From: Symbiodinium natans
Taxonomy: Eukaryota > Sar > Dinophyceae > Suessiales > Symbiodiniaceae
Assembly (NCBI GenBank): GCA_905221605.1
Contig: CAJNDS010001112.1
Location: 559,972 to 623,971 of the forward strand
Reading direction: 5' to 3'
Length of the DNA stretch: 64,000 nucleotides
Shown piece by piece: positions 11,106-22,550 of this stretch. Both the position numbers and the translations under genes were made by a program. The stretch's first letter is position 1. Each line of letters starts with the position of its first letter. Below the pieces are notes generated by a model. The model was given only the letters and a program-made list of their open reading frames with translations, made no database searches and had not been told where the DNA came from.

Positions 11106-11461
11106 GCCCTAAACCCTAAACCAACAACGAAACACTAAACCCTAAACCCTAAACCCTAAACCCTAAACCCCAAACCCTAAACCCTAAACCCTAAACCCTA
11201 AACCCTAAACCCTAAACCCTAAACCCTAGACCCTAGACCCTAGACCCTAAACCCTACACCAACAACTAAGCTGGAGGGAAGGGTCGTGGCAGTCCTTGGG
11301 CGCCTGGGCTTGTTGCCAATACAGCGCAAAGGTGGAGTAGGAGATTCCTGGCTGCCGTCACCCTTAGGGTTTAGGGTTTAGGGTTTAGGGTCTAGGGTTT
11401 AGGGTTTAGGGTTTAGGGTTTAGGGTTTAGGGTTTAGGGTTTAGGGTTTTAGGGTTTAGGG
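11106..11461. repeat. Two large opposed telomere-like arrays
   Basis: CCCTAAA with four CCCTAGA variants at 11106-11262, and (TTTAGGG)13 at 11366-11461. A GC-rich block of about 100 bases lies between, with no assignable frame. Confidence 0.9.
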
Positions 11462-11567
11462 CACATAGGTTTGGGAAGCGCCAAACGGTGGCGATTCCAC
11501 CCCCCAGGAACCACCGCAACTGGCCAAGTTCTCTTATTTGACGTACACTGATTGTTTCACAGGCCCT

Positions 11568-11815
11568 TTAACCTCCTAACCTCCTAACCTCCTCTCTGGG
11601 TGCCGTCACACCCCCCTTCCCCCGACTTCGAGCTCGAGGTATCTCTGGGTACTGGTACCCAAAAAGCCCACCTTGAATCATATTAAGGATCCCTATATGA
11701 TTTAAGGAATATTCTGAATTAAGCAATATTGGGCTCTTTGGGTAAGACATACTTGCCATTGTACTTGACGGCGTTGGGGTATGTTTAGCTCTCTGACTTC
11801 GGGTCGGAGGTCTTC
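11568..11815 (-). CDS. Candidate two-exon C-terminal fragment split by a MITE
   Basis: Minus strand. Exon a (11753-11815, 63 nt) follows ACAACGCAG and reads EDLRPEVRELNIPQRRQVQW plus Q. It ends CAA|GTATGT, a strong donor. Exon b (11568-11651) follows GGGTACCAG and reads YPEIPRARSRGKGGVTAPRE, ending with a stop at 11568. Phase 0 is kept. The 101-base intron is almost entirely a family A palindrome. Read without splicing, the frame changes and runs through the element. No family recognised. The gene call depends on splice signals only. Confidence 0.35.
11652..11752 (-). mobile_element. MITE-like family A, copy 1, forming a putative intron
   Basis: Palindrome with ends TACCCAAAGAGCCCAATATT and its complement, core AAATCATATAGGGATCC. 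On the minus strand it starts GTATGT and ends ACCAG, giving a GT-AG intron. No clear target duplication is visible. Confidence 0.5.
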
Positions 11816-12052
11816 CTGCGTTGTACATTTATGTGCTTTCTTGTCGGGGTGCCACAGGGCCACTTGTGACAAACGGATTTCCGTGCTTAGGATTTAGGGC
11901 TTTGCTTACAATCTCATAACTGGACTTTGGTTTCGGTTCGACTCCAGATCGAACACCCTCAAGCCCTAATGCATCCCAAAGAACGGGTAGCCCAAACCTT
12001 TTACAAGGTAAATCCCAAAAATCTAACAGCCACCAACCCCAACCTTCGGAAT

Positions 12053-12082
12053 CCACCATTTGCTTACGAACCCCCCCCCCCC

Positions 12083-12133
<51 letters not shown>

Positions 12134-12543
12134 GAACATAATTCCTATATCATTTTACTTCGAACATCCCCACCCTCTCTGGGTCGAGATACTCTGGGGT
12201 TGGGCACTCCAGGGACACGCTGGGACACTTTGGGGCTGGCATTGACACTCGGGGGGTTTAGGGTATAGGGTTTAGGTTTATGGTTTAGGGTTTAGGGTTT
12301 AGGGCAAGGACACTCTGGGGCTGGGCACTCGAGGGATGAGCGAGGTGTAGACCGGGCGAGGAGAAGAGTTCCGGGCGAAGAGATTTAAAATCTAACAACC
12401 CCACACCGGGGGTGGGGAATCACCCTTAGCAGGCAGAATATTTTGGGTGGGGCCTCTTGGGAAAATAGCAGCCCTAAACCCTAAACCCTAAACCCTAAAC
12501 CCTAAACCCTGAACCCTTTTGGGGGGTTCTTACGCAAATGGTA
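12053..12543. mobile_element. Possible family F element with internal telomere-like arrays
   Basis: Left terminus ACCATTTGCTTACGAACCCC and right terminus GGGGTTCTTACGCAAATGG are inverted repeats about 490 bases apart. Inside are A24, (TA)10, two TTTAGGG/CCCTAAA arrays (12258-12305, 12474-12517) and short GGGGCTGGGCACTC repeats. Either one expanded element or two chance halves. Confidence 0.35.
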
Positions 12544-12784
12544 GCCGCGATATGACTGCTGTGTCCGGTGGTGGCCTTGGCCACCCGAGATCTTGCAGTA
12601 GAGCCGATCGACCTCATCAAACCTCGATTTTGGGGCTTAGGGTGTAGCGTTTAGGGTTTAGGGTTTAGGGTGGCTAGGTGTTCAGGATCTTCACCTTTGC
12701 CGATCTTGCCCTACCTGCCCGTGTCAGAACATTAGCAACCTTTGAGTGGCGGGCTGGAAGCCTCACTGAGGGGGAGCGTTTTTT

Positions 12785-12920
12785 TTGAATGGGGGGGGGC
12801 GGGGGCGGGGGGAGGGGGGGCGGGGGGGGGGGGGGGGGGAGGGCGGTGGGGGGGGGGGGTGGCGAGGGGGGGGGGGGGCGGGGGGCGGCGGGGGGGGGGG
12901 GGGGGGGGGGTGGGGGGGGT
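12785..12920 (+). repeat. Poly-G low-complexity tract
   Basis: Runs of G broken by single C, A or T. Glycine or proline frames here are compositional. Possible G-quadruplex former. Confidence 0.85.
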
Positions 12921-13137
12921 ACTCCTGGCATCCTAGAACTACTCTGAAGGTCTCCTGCTTGGGCGCTTCGGGTCTAAGCAACTCCGAAAGCCGTTGACCC
13001 CTAAACCCTAAACCCTGAACCCTAAACCCTAAACCTTGAACAAGAAAGCCCAAACCTACAAGCCCCCATCTCAGAACGAAACCTTATGAACTCTAAATCC
13101 TGCACCCCCTATCAACCCTGAATGACAAGCCCTAAAC

Positions 13138-13247
13138 TGCTGTGCGCATAAGAACCCCCCCCCAAAAAAACACAATCCCGAACATTGCCCTCATCATAAG
13201 GAAGAACACACTTCTAGTTTAGGGGGGTTCTTAAGTAAGTAGTAGCA
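13138..13247 (+). mobile_element. MITE-like family F, copy
   Basis: Ends GCATAAGAACCCCCC and GGGGGGTTCTTAAGTAAGTAG, inverted repeats about 110 bases apart. A CCCCAAATAGTAGGATTCCC fragment follows at 13290. Confidence 0.5.
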
Positions 13248-13959
13248 AATCGGGGGTTTACGAAAATCCAGGACCCCTATTGTAGACCCCAAATAGTAGG
13301 ATTCCCTCATAATTACAAATGACCCCAATAAGGAAACCCAAACCCTAAACCTTAAATCCCAAGATTTCGGAAACCCCCATACATCACCTGCCCACCCAGC
13401 CGCGTTTCTGGGCATTTCATCACGATGCTGGCATCTCGGCCTCAGGGTTTAGGGTTTAGGGCTTGGGGTAAAGCGCTGCTGCTGCTGCTGCTCCTCCTCT
13501 TCTTGTTGCTGCTCTTGCAGCGGTGCTTTTCTCTTGCCAACCCTAAACAGCCTGGTCAAAATGAGCTTTCTCCGGACCCTACAAGGCAGAGCCCCAAAAC
13601 GATTAAACGTACTTTCTACCGGTGCCAACTTCACTCTGTTTTCCTCCGGGTTTAGGGTTTGGGGCTTAGGGGTCCTTAGAGTTTTTGGCGTGAAACATGA
13701 CGATGTTCAAAACATGAACTCAACAAATCTACCCCCCAATCAAATCTAATGAAGAAACATGATTTCATATTCAGCCCGCAAATGCCTTCTTAAATTTACG
13801 TCGTAGAAACTTGATGTAAGCATCGTGCTTCTTGACCGGTGTTATTTTGCTGGTCAGTATAACGTATCTCACGATGCAAAGCTTCCGATTTAGATGCAAT
13901 TCCGCTTGTTGTTTTATGCCAAACCAAACAGACAGGCACGCAACTATACCCACCATGCC

Positions 13960-14208
13960 CTAAATACTGTAGCCCCGGCCCTCCCCCACCTCGCCCGAAT
14001 ATCCGACCAAGCTACCGGGAAGCAGAGTCCGCGCGATCTCTTCGCTCTTCTGCACCTGTGAGGAAGCTAACCCGAACCCAATCAAAGACTTTATCCAAGT
14101 CCCCAAAAACATAGAGTACTCTTTGTTCATGAGCTTACCGGACTTTGCACACTGTGTATGCCCGCTAGCTCCCCACATGTGTGCACGATATGGTTCACAA
14201 GCCGTCAA
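13960..14208 (-). CDS. Candidate exon, unknown protein
   Basis: Minus-strand frame of about 82 codons ending TAG at 13960. It contains NKEYSMFLGTWIKSLIGFGL (short hydrophobic helix) and SQVQKSEEIARTLLPGS. The start is open upstream, so it is probably an exon rather than a whole gene. A GCATACACAG acceptor-like site lies inside. Opposite-strand frames up to 115 codons overlap. No homologue recognised. Confidence 0.3.
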   Translation of the reverse strand: MTACEPYRAHMWGASGHTQCAKSGKLMNKEYSMFLGTWIKSLIGFGLASSQVQKSEEIARTLLPGSLVGYSGEVGEGRGYSI

Positions 14209-14529
14209 GCAGGCTCAGCACACGATTTCACTTCAAATCACATCCAGCCATTGCACCGAGCGCATTGTCACTCTCCGAGATTCCCACGGCTTGGCACACC
14301 ACTTTTTCTCCCTTCTGCACATGTCCCCAAAACCGATATACCCCAAAATACTAGAACCCTCACCATGTCAGCGGAAAAACTAAGCGGCTCCCCTCTTGTG
14401 CTTGATTTCTGCTCGCGGTGCGCTTCTGTCTCACGTCTCCCACTTCTTAGAACTCGGAGAAAGATTTGTGTGCTTAGGCTGTACCTGGACTCTCAAAGTG
14501 TGTAAACAAAAAACGGCAAAAGCCCATAA

Positions 14530-14650
14530 AACCCTAAACCCTAAACCCTAAACCCAAAACCCAAAACCCAAAACCCAAAACCCAAAACCCCAAACCCCAA
14601 ACCCCAAACCCTAAACCCTAAACCCGAAACCCGAAACCCTAAACCCTAAG
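14530..14650 (-). repeat. Variant telomere-like array
   Basis: CCCTAAA units change to CCCAAAA, then CCCCAAA, CCCTAAA and CCCGAAA blocks of 2-5 units each. The block-wise homogenised variants suggest local expansion. Confidence 0.9.
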
Positions 14651-14709
14651 CAAGGCCAAGGCGCTGCGCGGAAAAGTTCCCACTTGGAGATGCGCCCGTC
14701 CCGATCCTT

Positions 14710-14900
14710 GTTTATTAGGGTCGGTCTTTTGGGCTTTGTAAGGCGTTAAAAGGAATCATAAGGGCTTTATAAGGATTTATAAGGGTGGTATAAGGAGTTA
14801 TAGGGGCTTTATACGGATTTATAAGGGTTTTGTAAGGGTTTTCTGGAGGTTTTTATGAGGGTTTTGGATATAAGGGCTTTTCGAAGGGTTTGTAGTAGGG
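14710..14900 (+). repeat. Degenerate TTTATAAGG repeats
   Basis: Imperfect 9-14 base units around GGGCTTTATAAGGATTTATA. Not telomeric. Similar sequence occurs at 5640-5740 and 27085. Confidence 0.6.
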
Positions 14901-15339
14901 TCTTTGCAGGCCTTGGTTTGGGTTTTTAGAGGGCTTTTAGGTTTTAAAGCTTTAGGGTCTCTAGGGTTTATAGAGGGTTTGGGGTTTAGGGTTTTTCGGG
15001 TCTATAGAAGGTTGATGGTTGAGGTGGGCGCGGTGAACAGTCGTGGGACCTGGAAGCAAAGCCAGGGACAGCCTAAAACCGAAGGTAAGGAAACCTTCTT
15101 TACAAACAGGGGTCTAGGGTTTAGGGTTTAAGGAAACCCTGTAAAACCCCAAGACTTAAACTTGGACGGAAGTCCATGGGGGGGAGGCATCTTCTATGGG
15201 GCTCTATAAATGTTGCAAAGCTACCGATATTACCAGCCTTAGAGGAGGCGAGTACCTCGCTTCTGCTTCCTAATGTTACAGAGGAAACAAAAACACCATT
15301 ACGGGTTAGGGCTTAGGGTTTGGGGCTTAAGGTTTTAGG

Positions 15340-15542
15340 TTGAGGGCTTAAAACCCTAAAGGCCTGAAACCCTAGGGTTTAGGGTTTTGGGCTTGAGGTT
15401 TAGGGTTGAGGGTTTAAAACCTTAAAGGCCTGAAACCCTAACCCTAAACCCTAAACCCTAAACCCTAAACCCTGAACCCTAAACCCTAAACCCTAAACCC
15501 TAAACCCTAAACCCTAAACCCTAAACCCTAAACCCTGAACCC
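15340..15542. repeat. Head-to-head array junction and CCCTAAA array
   Basis: A duplicated AAGGCCTGAAACCCTA segment surrounds a TTTAGGG/CCCTAAA inversion point at 15372-15380 (CCCTAGGGTTTAGGG). It is followed by a CCCTAAA array of about 15 units to 15542. Confidence 0.8.
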
Positions 15543-15632
15543 CAAATCGCCGCGCCAGTGGCCAGGTCGATGCTTTCGCAAAGAACACGCAGCTCCTCGT
15601 CCAATCGCTCGGTGTACGAGGCGTGCGAGTCC
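15541..15632 (-). CDS. Candidate exon, unknown protein
   Basis: Minus strand. Acceptor CCCTTGCAG, then DSHASYTERLDEELRVLCES and IDLATGAAIW, ending TGGG|GTTCAGGG where the telomere-like array supplies a GT donor. It reads as an acidic amphipathic helix. The plus strand is also open over the same bases. No family recognised. Confidence 0.35.
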
Positions 15633-15774
15633 CTGCAAGGGCTTTAGGGTTTAGGGTTTAGGGTCAAATCTAGGGGTGTTAGGGTCTAAGGTTTAGGGTT
15701 TAGGGCTTACGGTTTCCGTAGAAGGTGCTAACCCTGAACCCTAGAAACCCCAAAACCCCAGAAACTCCAGAAAC

Positions 15775-15860
15775 CCTGGAAAGCCTAGAAACCCTACAAA
15801 CCGTATAAACCCTATAAACCCTATAAACCCCATAAACCCTATAAACCCTACAAACAAACG
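15775..15860 (-). repeat. 9-bp telomere-derived repeat CCCTATAAA
   Basis: About nine units of AAACCCTAT/CCCTATAAA, the same 9-mer class as the larger array at 35653. Confidence 0.75.
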
Positions 15861-16829
15861 ATCCCCTAGCCTGGGCTCCTGGATCCCAAGCCCAATAAGC
15901 CCGGAGCCAAAAACCAGACTTAACTCTGCCGGGCCTGCTTGGCGCGCGGCAGTATGAGGCTGTCTCCTCGCACAACGGCATGCTGGTGCCCCCTAGAAGA
16001 TCTGAAGGTATCATAAGAGCCTGAACCCGGAAACCAATCACTATAAGCCTGCCTGAATCTTCTGTGAATGTGTCTAGGCCTCTTGCGCAATGTTTCGCTG
16101 GCCACATCTGTACTGCACTATAGACATCTACAGACCCTTTGTATGAAGAAAAGGGGGTGCACAAAAGAGTATCCTAAACTCCAAACCATATAACCCTAAA
16201 CCCTAAACCCTAAACCCTAAACCCTAAACCCTTGCAGGTCCGTGCTTGCAGTGCTCGCCGTGGAGTCCATGCGATGAGGCATGCGTCTCAGCTTCCTTAG
16301 GGGCGATGCGGGGGGGCATCGCACAGGTGTTACGGCGTTATAGGGGTGGGGGGTTCAGGGTTCAGCCCTAAACCCTAAACCCTAAACCCTAAACCCTAAA
16401 CCATAGAAGTTTAATCAGGAACCGGGTCTTACGTTTTAGCCTCGCAGTCGCCACGATCAGCTCTATCAAGGTTCCTCATTCCGGCGGCGCATCAAACCCC
16501 GTGGGGGCACTTTCCCCAAACGCTAACCCCTTCACCCTACATCCTCACCCTAACCCACGAAACCCCGACTCTTTCGAGTTCAGGCCACTTAGTGCTTGTG
16601 ATGGGGTTCCAATGTCTTCAAAACACAAAGAGCACATCCCTCGGACTGTCATATGAGGCCTACCACAAAGAGCCCTTTCCACCGCTTAAAGAGCTCTCTC
16701 GGGGACATACCCTAGACCCAGGAATAACTTGGGAAAAAAAGAACCCTTGTTGGTCTAATTTAAGGGGATTATAAGGGAACCCCAACCCTCAAAAAAGGAA
16801 ATAAGGGCCAGCTCCGGGTCCGAGCAGCC

Positions 16830-17150
16830 CTAAACCCTAAACCCTAAACCCTAAACCCTAAACCCTAGACCCTAGACCCTAGACCCTAAACCCTAAACCC
16901 TACCTCAGCCCTCGGCGACACCCCGCTCGGCGACATTCCGCTTAAGGATGTCCAGGAAGGCACCTTGTGCACCTGGGCGCCAGCAGATGGCTTGGTTTAG
17001 GGTTTAGGGTTTAGGGTTTAGGGTTTAGGGCTTAGGGTTTAGGGTTTAGGGTTTCGGGTTTAGGGTTTAGGGTTTAGGGTTTTGGGTCTAGGGTCTAGGG
17101 TCTAGGGTTTAGGGTTTAGGGTTTAGGGTTTCGGGTTTCGGGTTTAGGGT
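16830..17150. repeat. Opposed arrays around an exon-like block
   Basis: CCCTAAA/CCCTAGA array at 16830-16905 and a TTTAGGG array with mirror-image variant order at 16994-17150. The 88-base block between (16906-16993) is open on minus in two frames (ICWRPGAQGAFLDILKRNVA, or VHKVPSWTSLSGMSPSGVSP ending GAG|GTAGGG). It may be an exon, but the frame is unresolved. Confidence 0.6.
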
Positions 17151-17640
17151 TGGCACCCATTCCCAGACCCCCTGGGTTCAGGTTTCCGAAAAGTAGAACC
17201 CCAACCAGTACCCTATCCACAGTTCTATTGATTGAATCGTTAAGGCGATCTACCTTTTGGAACCTGGGTCTGGCTTTTCCGCAAAGTCAAGTCCATTCGC
17301 CACGATCTTCCTAAAAACCGGATGTGGACATGACATACCCTAGGATGCAGTATTCCTGAACATGATCCTCTTAAACCAAATAAGGGCAAATATACAATGT
17401 CCCTAGGGCCTACCTAGTACCTGCACCAATCTGTGCTCGTGGGTTTTCGTCGCGCGCCCAGAAGGTTCGTTCGCGGGACCCAGCGTGCTCACTAAGCGTC
17501 TATCGTGCAGTCAAGATACGTCGCCCTGCCTCCGACCAACCAGCAACTCAGCTTCAGCTTTGCAAAATCAAGCGGTTGTTGCACAAGAAACATCATAAGA
17601 ACACTTCACCGCACAAGGCAAAACAAAGCCTGCACGATGC
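17151..17640. other. Array-free unique block with a small minus ORF
   Basis: About 490 bases without telomere-like repeats. A minus ORF at 17492-17596 has tandem ATGs and reads MMFLVQQPLDFAKLKLSCWL, then VGGRATYLDCTIDA-stop (34 codons). It may be a real small gene, a C-terminal exon or chance. Confidence 0.3.
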
Positions 17641-18544
17641 GCTAAACCCTAAAACCTAAACCCCTAACCCCAAACCCGAAACCCGAGACCCGAAACCCTA
17701 AACCCTAAACCCGTGTCTTGCAGGCGGGCAGCCGTCGGAGTTCCGGTTGGAACACACACAGAATGAGGGCTGTAGAGAGGCACCTGATGAGGGTTTAGGG
17801 TTTATAGGGTTTAGGGTTTAGGGTGCTTCCGAAACACGTTCTGCCACAAACGACGTCTTTTTGCAAGAGCTGACGTGCGAGGGTTTCCCTTAAGATACTT
17901 GTCAGCATGGGTTCCTAAACCCTAAACCCTAAACGCCCTAAACCCTTCAAAGCTACCACATCGCCAAGGTGCGGAAACATGTCCACCTGAGCGGGAGGTG
18001 TACAACGCCTTGGCTCAAGGTCGGAGTTGAACGCTGCCAAACCCTCCTTGCGGAAAAGGCCTTTAGGGTTTTAACATTGGGTTTAGGGTTTAGGGTAGGT
18101 TTAGGGTTGACACCCTAAACCCTAAACCCGAAATTGCTCACAAGTTGTGGCAAGCTGCGGGGCTCAAGGATCGAGGCGATGATCGCGACGACACGGCATT
18201 TTGCGATCTAGCCTCATGGTTTGATGCTTAGCGCTTAAATCCCGTTAGGGTCCCGTGTGCACAGGTTGAAGCCTCAAAACTCTAAACCCCGAAAAGGGTT
18301 AGAGCGGTGCGGAAATGCTGAATCATACCCGCTCCGTGAGTTCCAACAGCATGCGTGTTCACGGTCACCAGTCGCCGTAAGCCCCTGGCGTGTGGGATCT
18401 GCAACGGTGGTGCGATTCTCGTCGGGAAAGCGATCGCCATGATGGAGTCACTCTAGGGCTTCTGCAGCTTATAAAACGATAATGTCCAACATGTTGGTCA
18501 AAATCCCTTGATTGCTTTCAGAGCCCACAGCAAGCTTGTCGGAC

Positions 18545-18556
18545 ACAATTTTGGAG

Positions 18557-18590
<34 letters not shown>

Positions 18591-18592
18591 TT
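18545..18592 (+). repeat. Poly-C tract
   Basis: A C run of about 35-40 with one or two interruptions. Compositional proline frames overlie it. Confidence 0.85.
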
Positions 18593-18909
18593 CCACCCCT
18601 CCTGCCTGGCCCGCAGAACGAGAAAAAGCAAACACAACTGGACACTATGTCACCAAACGATAAGGGGCGGAATGTTGACTACGAAGTGTTCCTTTATGAT
18701 CCCTATATAAGTACTAGAACAAGCTCCCCAAAACCCACCTCTAATTATTCAGGCCCTGTGACACACCCTTAGCCCAAAAAAAGCGCGAGCCTTCCCGTGA
18801 ATCGGCCGCACTTCGCATCGCACTTGGATCTAAAATTTCCAAGTCTGTTCTGCTGCCTCTTGCAGCAAAGGACGATGAGGTGAAGAGTTTAGGGTTTAGG
18901 GTTCAGGGT

Positions 18910-19186
18910 TTAGGGTGAGGCCTCAACAGGCTCCTGGACAATCTTCAAAGTGCCCCGGGACTCTTGGTTCGATTTGTGTGTATGGCCAAGGCAGTGAAGA
19001 TTCTCCGGGCAACAAATTTGCATAAGCTGTGGGCCGAATCTAAAATACGTCCCACGAAGGACAGGGGAAGGCTCTGTGCGGAGTTCTGTGACGCCTGAAG
19101 TTGAAGCAAACCCAGTCTTCGCCAGTTCAGCTGGCTTCCCACCATCCCCCTGCAGGCTTGAAACGGACTGCACACTGCCGCTCTGC
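18910..19186 (-). CDS. Candidate exon, C-terminal part of an unknown protein
   Basis: Minus strand. GATGGCAG acceptor-like site, then about 91 codons to a TAA at 18910. It includes SLQGDGGKPAELAKTGFAST, LRGTYFRFGPQLMQICCPEN and LHCLGHTHKSNQESRGTLKI, a natural composition with CC and H-rich patches. The stop lies in or next to a CCCTAAA-type repeat, so the array may supply the terminus. No family recognised. Confidence 0.4.
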
Positions 19187-19732
19187 CATCACAGCTTGCT
19201 TGCTGGAGCGGTGTTTCTGAGAAGCATCCTCGGGAGGGTCAGTCTCTCTCACAACTAGAATCTACAGCAACTGGAACAGACTGCTTTGTGATGAGGTCCA
19301 CTTGAAAGTTTGCAGAACCCCAGCCTGACTGTTAAGGGCGGACGCTAAGCAACACGCAGAGCAAGCTGAGAGCCCCAAGCGCCAGAACCGTAAACCCTAA
19401 ACCCTAAACCCTATACCCTATAAACCCTAAACCCTAAACCCTAAACCCTAAACCCCGAGGCCATGAACCCAAAACCTTTAGAGTTTATCGCTGTTTACGG
19501 TTTTGATTGCAGGGGGTCACGGCCTGAAATGGTGGGTTCTCTACATTAGGGTCCCTGTTTTGGGAACCCTAAATGAGAGGGGCCGCGTTATCATACGAAA
19601 TCAAAACGGGACCAGAATCACCTCCCCGTCTCCCCTCTCCCCCTCTCCCCAAACCCTAAACCCCAAACCTAAATCCCCCCACCCCCAACCCCAAACCAAA
19701 CCCGACCCCAAAAACCCCCCCACTCCCCCCCC

Positions 19733-19733
19733 C

Positions 19734-19806
<73 letters not shown>
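19733..19806 (+). repeat. Poly-C tract, about 70 bases
   Basis: Nearly uninterrupted C run. The true length is uncertain. Confidence 0.85.
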
Positions 19807-20002
19807 TCCCCCCTGCAGCTTTCCAAGCTCCCAACGCCGAGCAGGTCTTGTCGTCACCGCCCATATTGACACAGAGACCCAGGTTGGGCTGAGACTTCAT
19901 CCTCGGGCAGGGAAGAGTTTGTTTCTGAGAATGGGGTTTAAGGGTTTTTGGGGAGCTCCTGACGGGGGTGTATAGCCAGGAAGGCTCATCCAGCTCTAAC
20001 AT

Positions 20003-20080
20003 CCCTAAACCCTAAACCCTAAACCCTAAACCCTAAACCCTAAACCCTAAACCCTAAACCCTAAACCCTAAACCCTAACC
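20003..20080 (-). repeat. (CCCTAAA)11 array
   Basis: Eleven perfect units between unique blocks. Confidence 0.9.
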
Positions 20081-20393
20081 CTTCTCCAGAACTATGGCAG
20101 AACCGCGCGTCAGAAGTGTGACTTTCATGTGAGCTGAGCCGACACACCGATGCCTACTAGTGGTGTCTGTTGACATGCCGCGATGCTTTGCACGGGGATT
20201 TCCCAGATTAGGGTGCCTACTTTGGGCTTCCTATGAAAATTAGTATGTATTCTACTTTGCTTGGGGTAAATAAGGGGATCTGCCTATTTTGGAAATGCCC
20301 ACATGGTTGCTGTTGCCCACTCCTTCCTGCAGTCTAGAGTGAAGCTTCGCCCAAGGACATTGCAAGATGGGGCATTGTGCAAGGTCTACTTCA

Positions 20394-20512
20394 TCCCCCC
20401 CCCCCCCCAAACCCTAAACCTAAACCCCAACCCTAAACCCTAGACCCTAGACCCTAGACCCTAGACCCTAAACCCTAAACCCTAAACCCTAAACCCTAAA
20501 CCCTAAACCCCA
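20394..20512 (-). repeat. Poly-C plus CCCTAAA/CCCTAGA array
   Basis: C14 followed by about 15 units, including a block of four CCCTAGA variants. Confidence 0.9.
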
Positions 20513-21159
20513 CCCCTCTTCTGACAAGCCATCCTCAAGCCCCCATCAGACTGCAGCTCTGCGACTGGTAGTCGCCGCACAGGCCCTTCATCTGTCGGTA
20601 GATTTCGAGGACCTGCCTGATACAAGCTGTGGCTGATTGTACAGGGTTTAGGGTTTAGGGTTTAGGGTAAGGCTTCCCTGCAATAAAAAGAACTTCAGGG
20701 TCCGCCAGACAAGGGTGATGTGGCATTAAGCTGACTAGGCTTTGACTCCGCGCACGTCGCGGTGAGGGCTGAGAAACAACCTACCCCTAAACCCTAAACC
20801 CTAAACCCTAAACCCTGAACCCTAAACCCTAAACTAAATGCACCTCTAGAAGCTCTCGCGCGTTCGGAACTGAATGTCTGAAGGGTACCTGGAACTTGGA
20901 GCCTCGTTTAAGTCCAAACAGCCCAGGCTCTTCTCCATCTTTGCTGCAAAATCCCAAGCACCCGAAGAACCCTAAACCTTTACTACGAAACCTTAAGGCC
21001 TAGAACCCTAAACCCTAAACCCTAAACCCTAAACCCTAAACCCTACGGCCCAAACAGCTCTGCCAAGGATCTTGACACCGGTGGCACCCACCGGGTGGCC
21101 GAAGGAGATCAGACCGCCACCTGCGGCTTGGGCTCATGGGGTTGAAGCGTTTATAGGGG

Positions 21160-21560
21160 TTTAGGGTTTAGGGCTAGGGTTTAGGGTTTAGGGTTTAGGG
21201 TTTAGGGTTTAAGATTTAGGGTTCAGGGTTCAGGGTTTAGGGTTTAGGCTTCAGGGTTTTGAGGGCTTAGGATTTAGGGGGTTTAGCGTTTTTAGGGTTT
21301 AGGGCCTTGTAGATGTTAGGGTTTTCTAGGCTTTAGGTTTCAGGGGTTAGGGCTTTCTAGAGTTTAGGGCTTTGTAGGGTTCAGGGTTTAGGAGTCCAGG
21401 GTTTAGGGCTGAGGGCTTTCTAGAGTTTAGGGTTTTATAGGGTTCAGGGTGTACTTTTCGATTGCCCTTGCAGCAATTGTGAGCGTGGGCTGTTTCGGAC
21501 ACAATGCTTCCGTTTAGGGTTTTAGGGTTTTACGGAGGGTCTTAGGGTTTTAGGGTTTTT
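21160..21560 (+). repeat. Diffuse TTTAGGG-derived repeats with a 65-bp period
   Basis: TTTAGGG array at 21160-21245, then degenerate sequence. GGGCTTTCTAGAGTTTAGGG occurs at about 21349 and again about 65 bases later, a higher-order repeat made of telomere-like words. Confidence 0.7.
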
Positions 21561-21911
21561 GGGTTGTAGGGTTTAGGATTTAGGATTCAGTATGGGGATA
21601 TTTCGTGCCATCCAAGATTATCGCATCCGGAAACCCTCAATCCTATCACCAAGTCCGATCTCGGGCCTGTGTTCACTGGGATCTTGCCATCCAGGCACGT
21701 GGCGCCAGACTTCACTAGCTCTGTGCCTGCCGGACCGACAAATGCGGCATGAGGTCGTTCCGCATATGCAGGGGCGGTTTAGGGTTTAGGGCTTAGGGAG
21801 AAGAGGCATATCACTTCTCAGCGCCAGCCCAGCCCATCGAGTAAAGCAGTCGACCCCTGCTCAAGCTGAAACGCTGCCATCCTAAACCCTAAACCCTAAA
21901 CCCTAAAGAAC

Positions 21912-21960
21912 CCAGACTCTGCATGTCAGCTGGCTCTGAAACGTGGCAGACCTCATACGT
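21912..21960 (-). repeat. Duplicated exon-like segment, copy 1
   Basis: Bases matching 29133-29180 at all but about three positions, bounded by CCCTAAA arrays on its right side and near CCCTAAA on its left. On minus it reads YEVCHVSEPADMQSLG. Copy 2 reads YEVCHVSEPTDMQSLG. One difference is synonymous. Confidence 0.7.
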
Positions 21961-22189
21961 CCACTACACCCTAAACCCTAAACCCTATAACCCTAAATCC
22001 TAACCCTAAACCCCTAAACCCTAAACCCCTAAACCCCTAAACCCCTAAACCCTGAACCCTAAACCCTAAAGCTCCCCGCACTCCACCAGGGCAGCCGCGA
22101 ACAACTCCGGGCCTTTCCCAGGCTCCGCCAAGCCGATTGCCTCGTACATGAGGATCTCAGCAATGGCCTCGTCTGAGCATGCCGTCTGT

Positions 22190-22305
22190 TGGTTTAGGGT
22201 TTAGGGTTTAGGGTTTAGGGTTTAGGGTTTAGGGTTTAGGGTATAGGGTATAGGGTTTAGGGTACAGGGTTTAGGGTTTAGGGTGAGGGTTTAGGGTTTA
22301 GGGTT
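22190..22305 (+). repeat. TTTAGGG array
   Basis: About 15 units with GTATAGGG and GTACAGGG variants. Confidence 0.9.
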
Positions 22306-22550
22306 GGGATGTGCCATTTCTTTCTATGCACATGGGTGGTTGTCAAAATCACGGTCCCTTTTTGGATCCCTATTGTAATACGGCACCTAATACTTAGGCT
22401 ACCCCAAAAAAAAGATCACAATTCTGACAACCACCCATACGTTCTAGAACCCTAAACCCTAAACCCTAAACCCAAAAACAAAAACATCATCCACACCCTC
22501 CCTGGCAGTGTCTGCACCCCAGCCCCCTCTGAGGCTCAACCTGCCCAAGC

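Noticed and set aside
16390-18250. Several short GC-rich blocks read as exons on one strand
   Set aside because: Most are open in two or more frames on both strands with protein-like composition, so eye inspection cannot choose. Only blocks with splice or motif support were listed.
19503-20002. Poly-Pro plus and poly-Gly minus ORFs
   Set aside because: Caused by the 70-base poly-C run.
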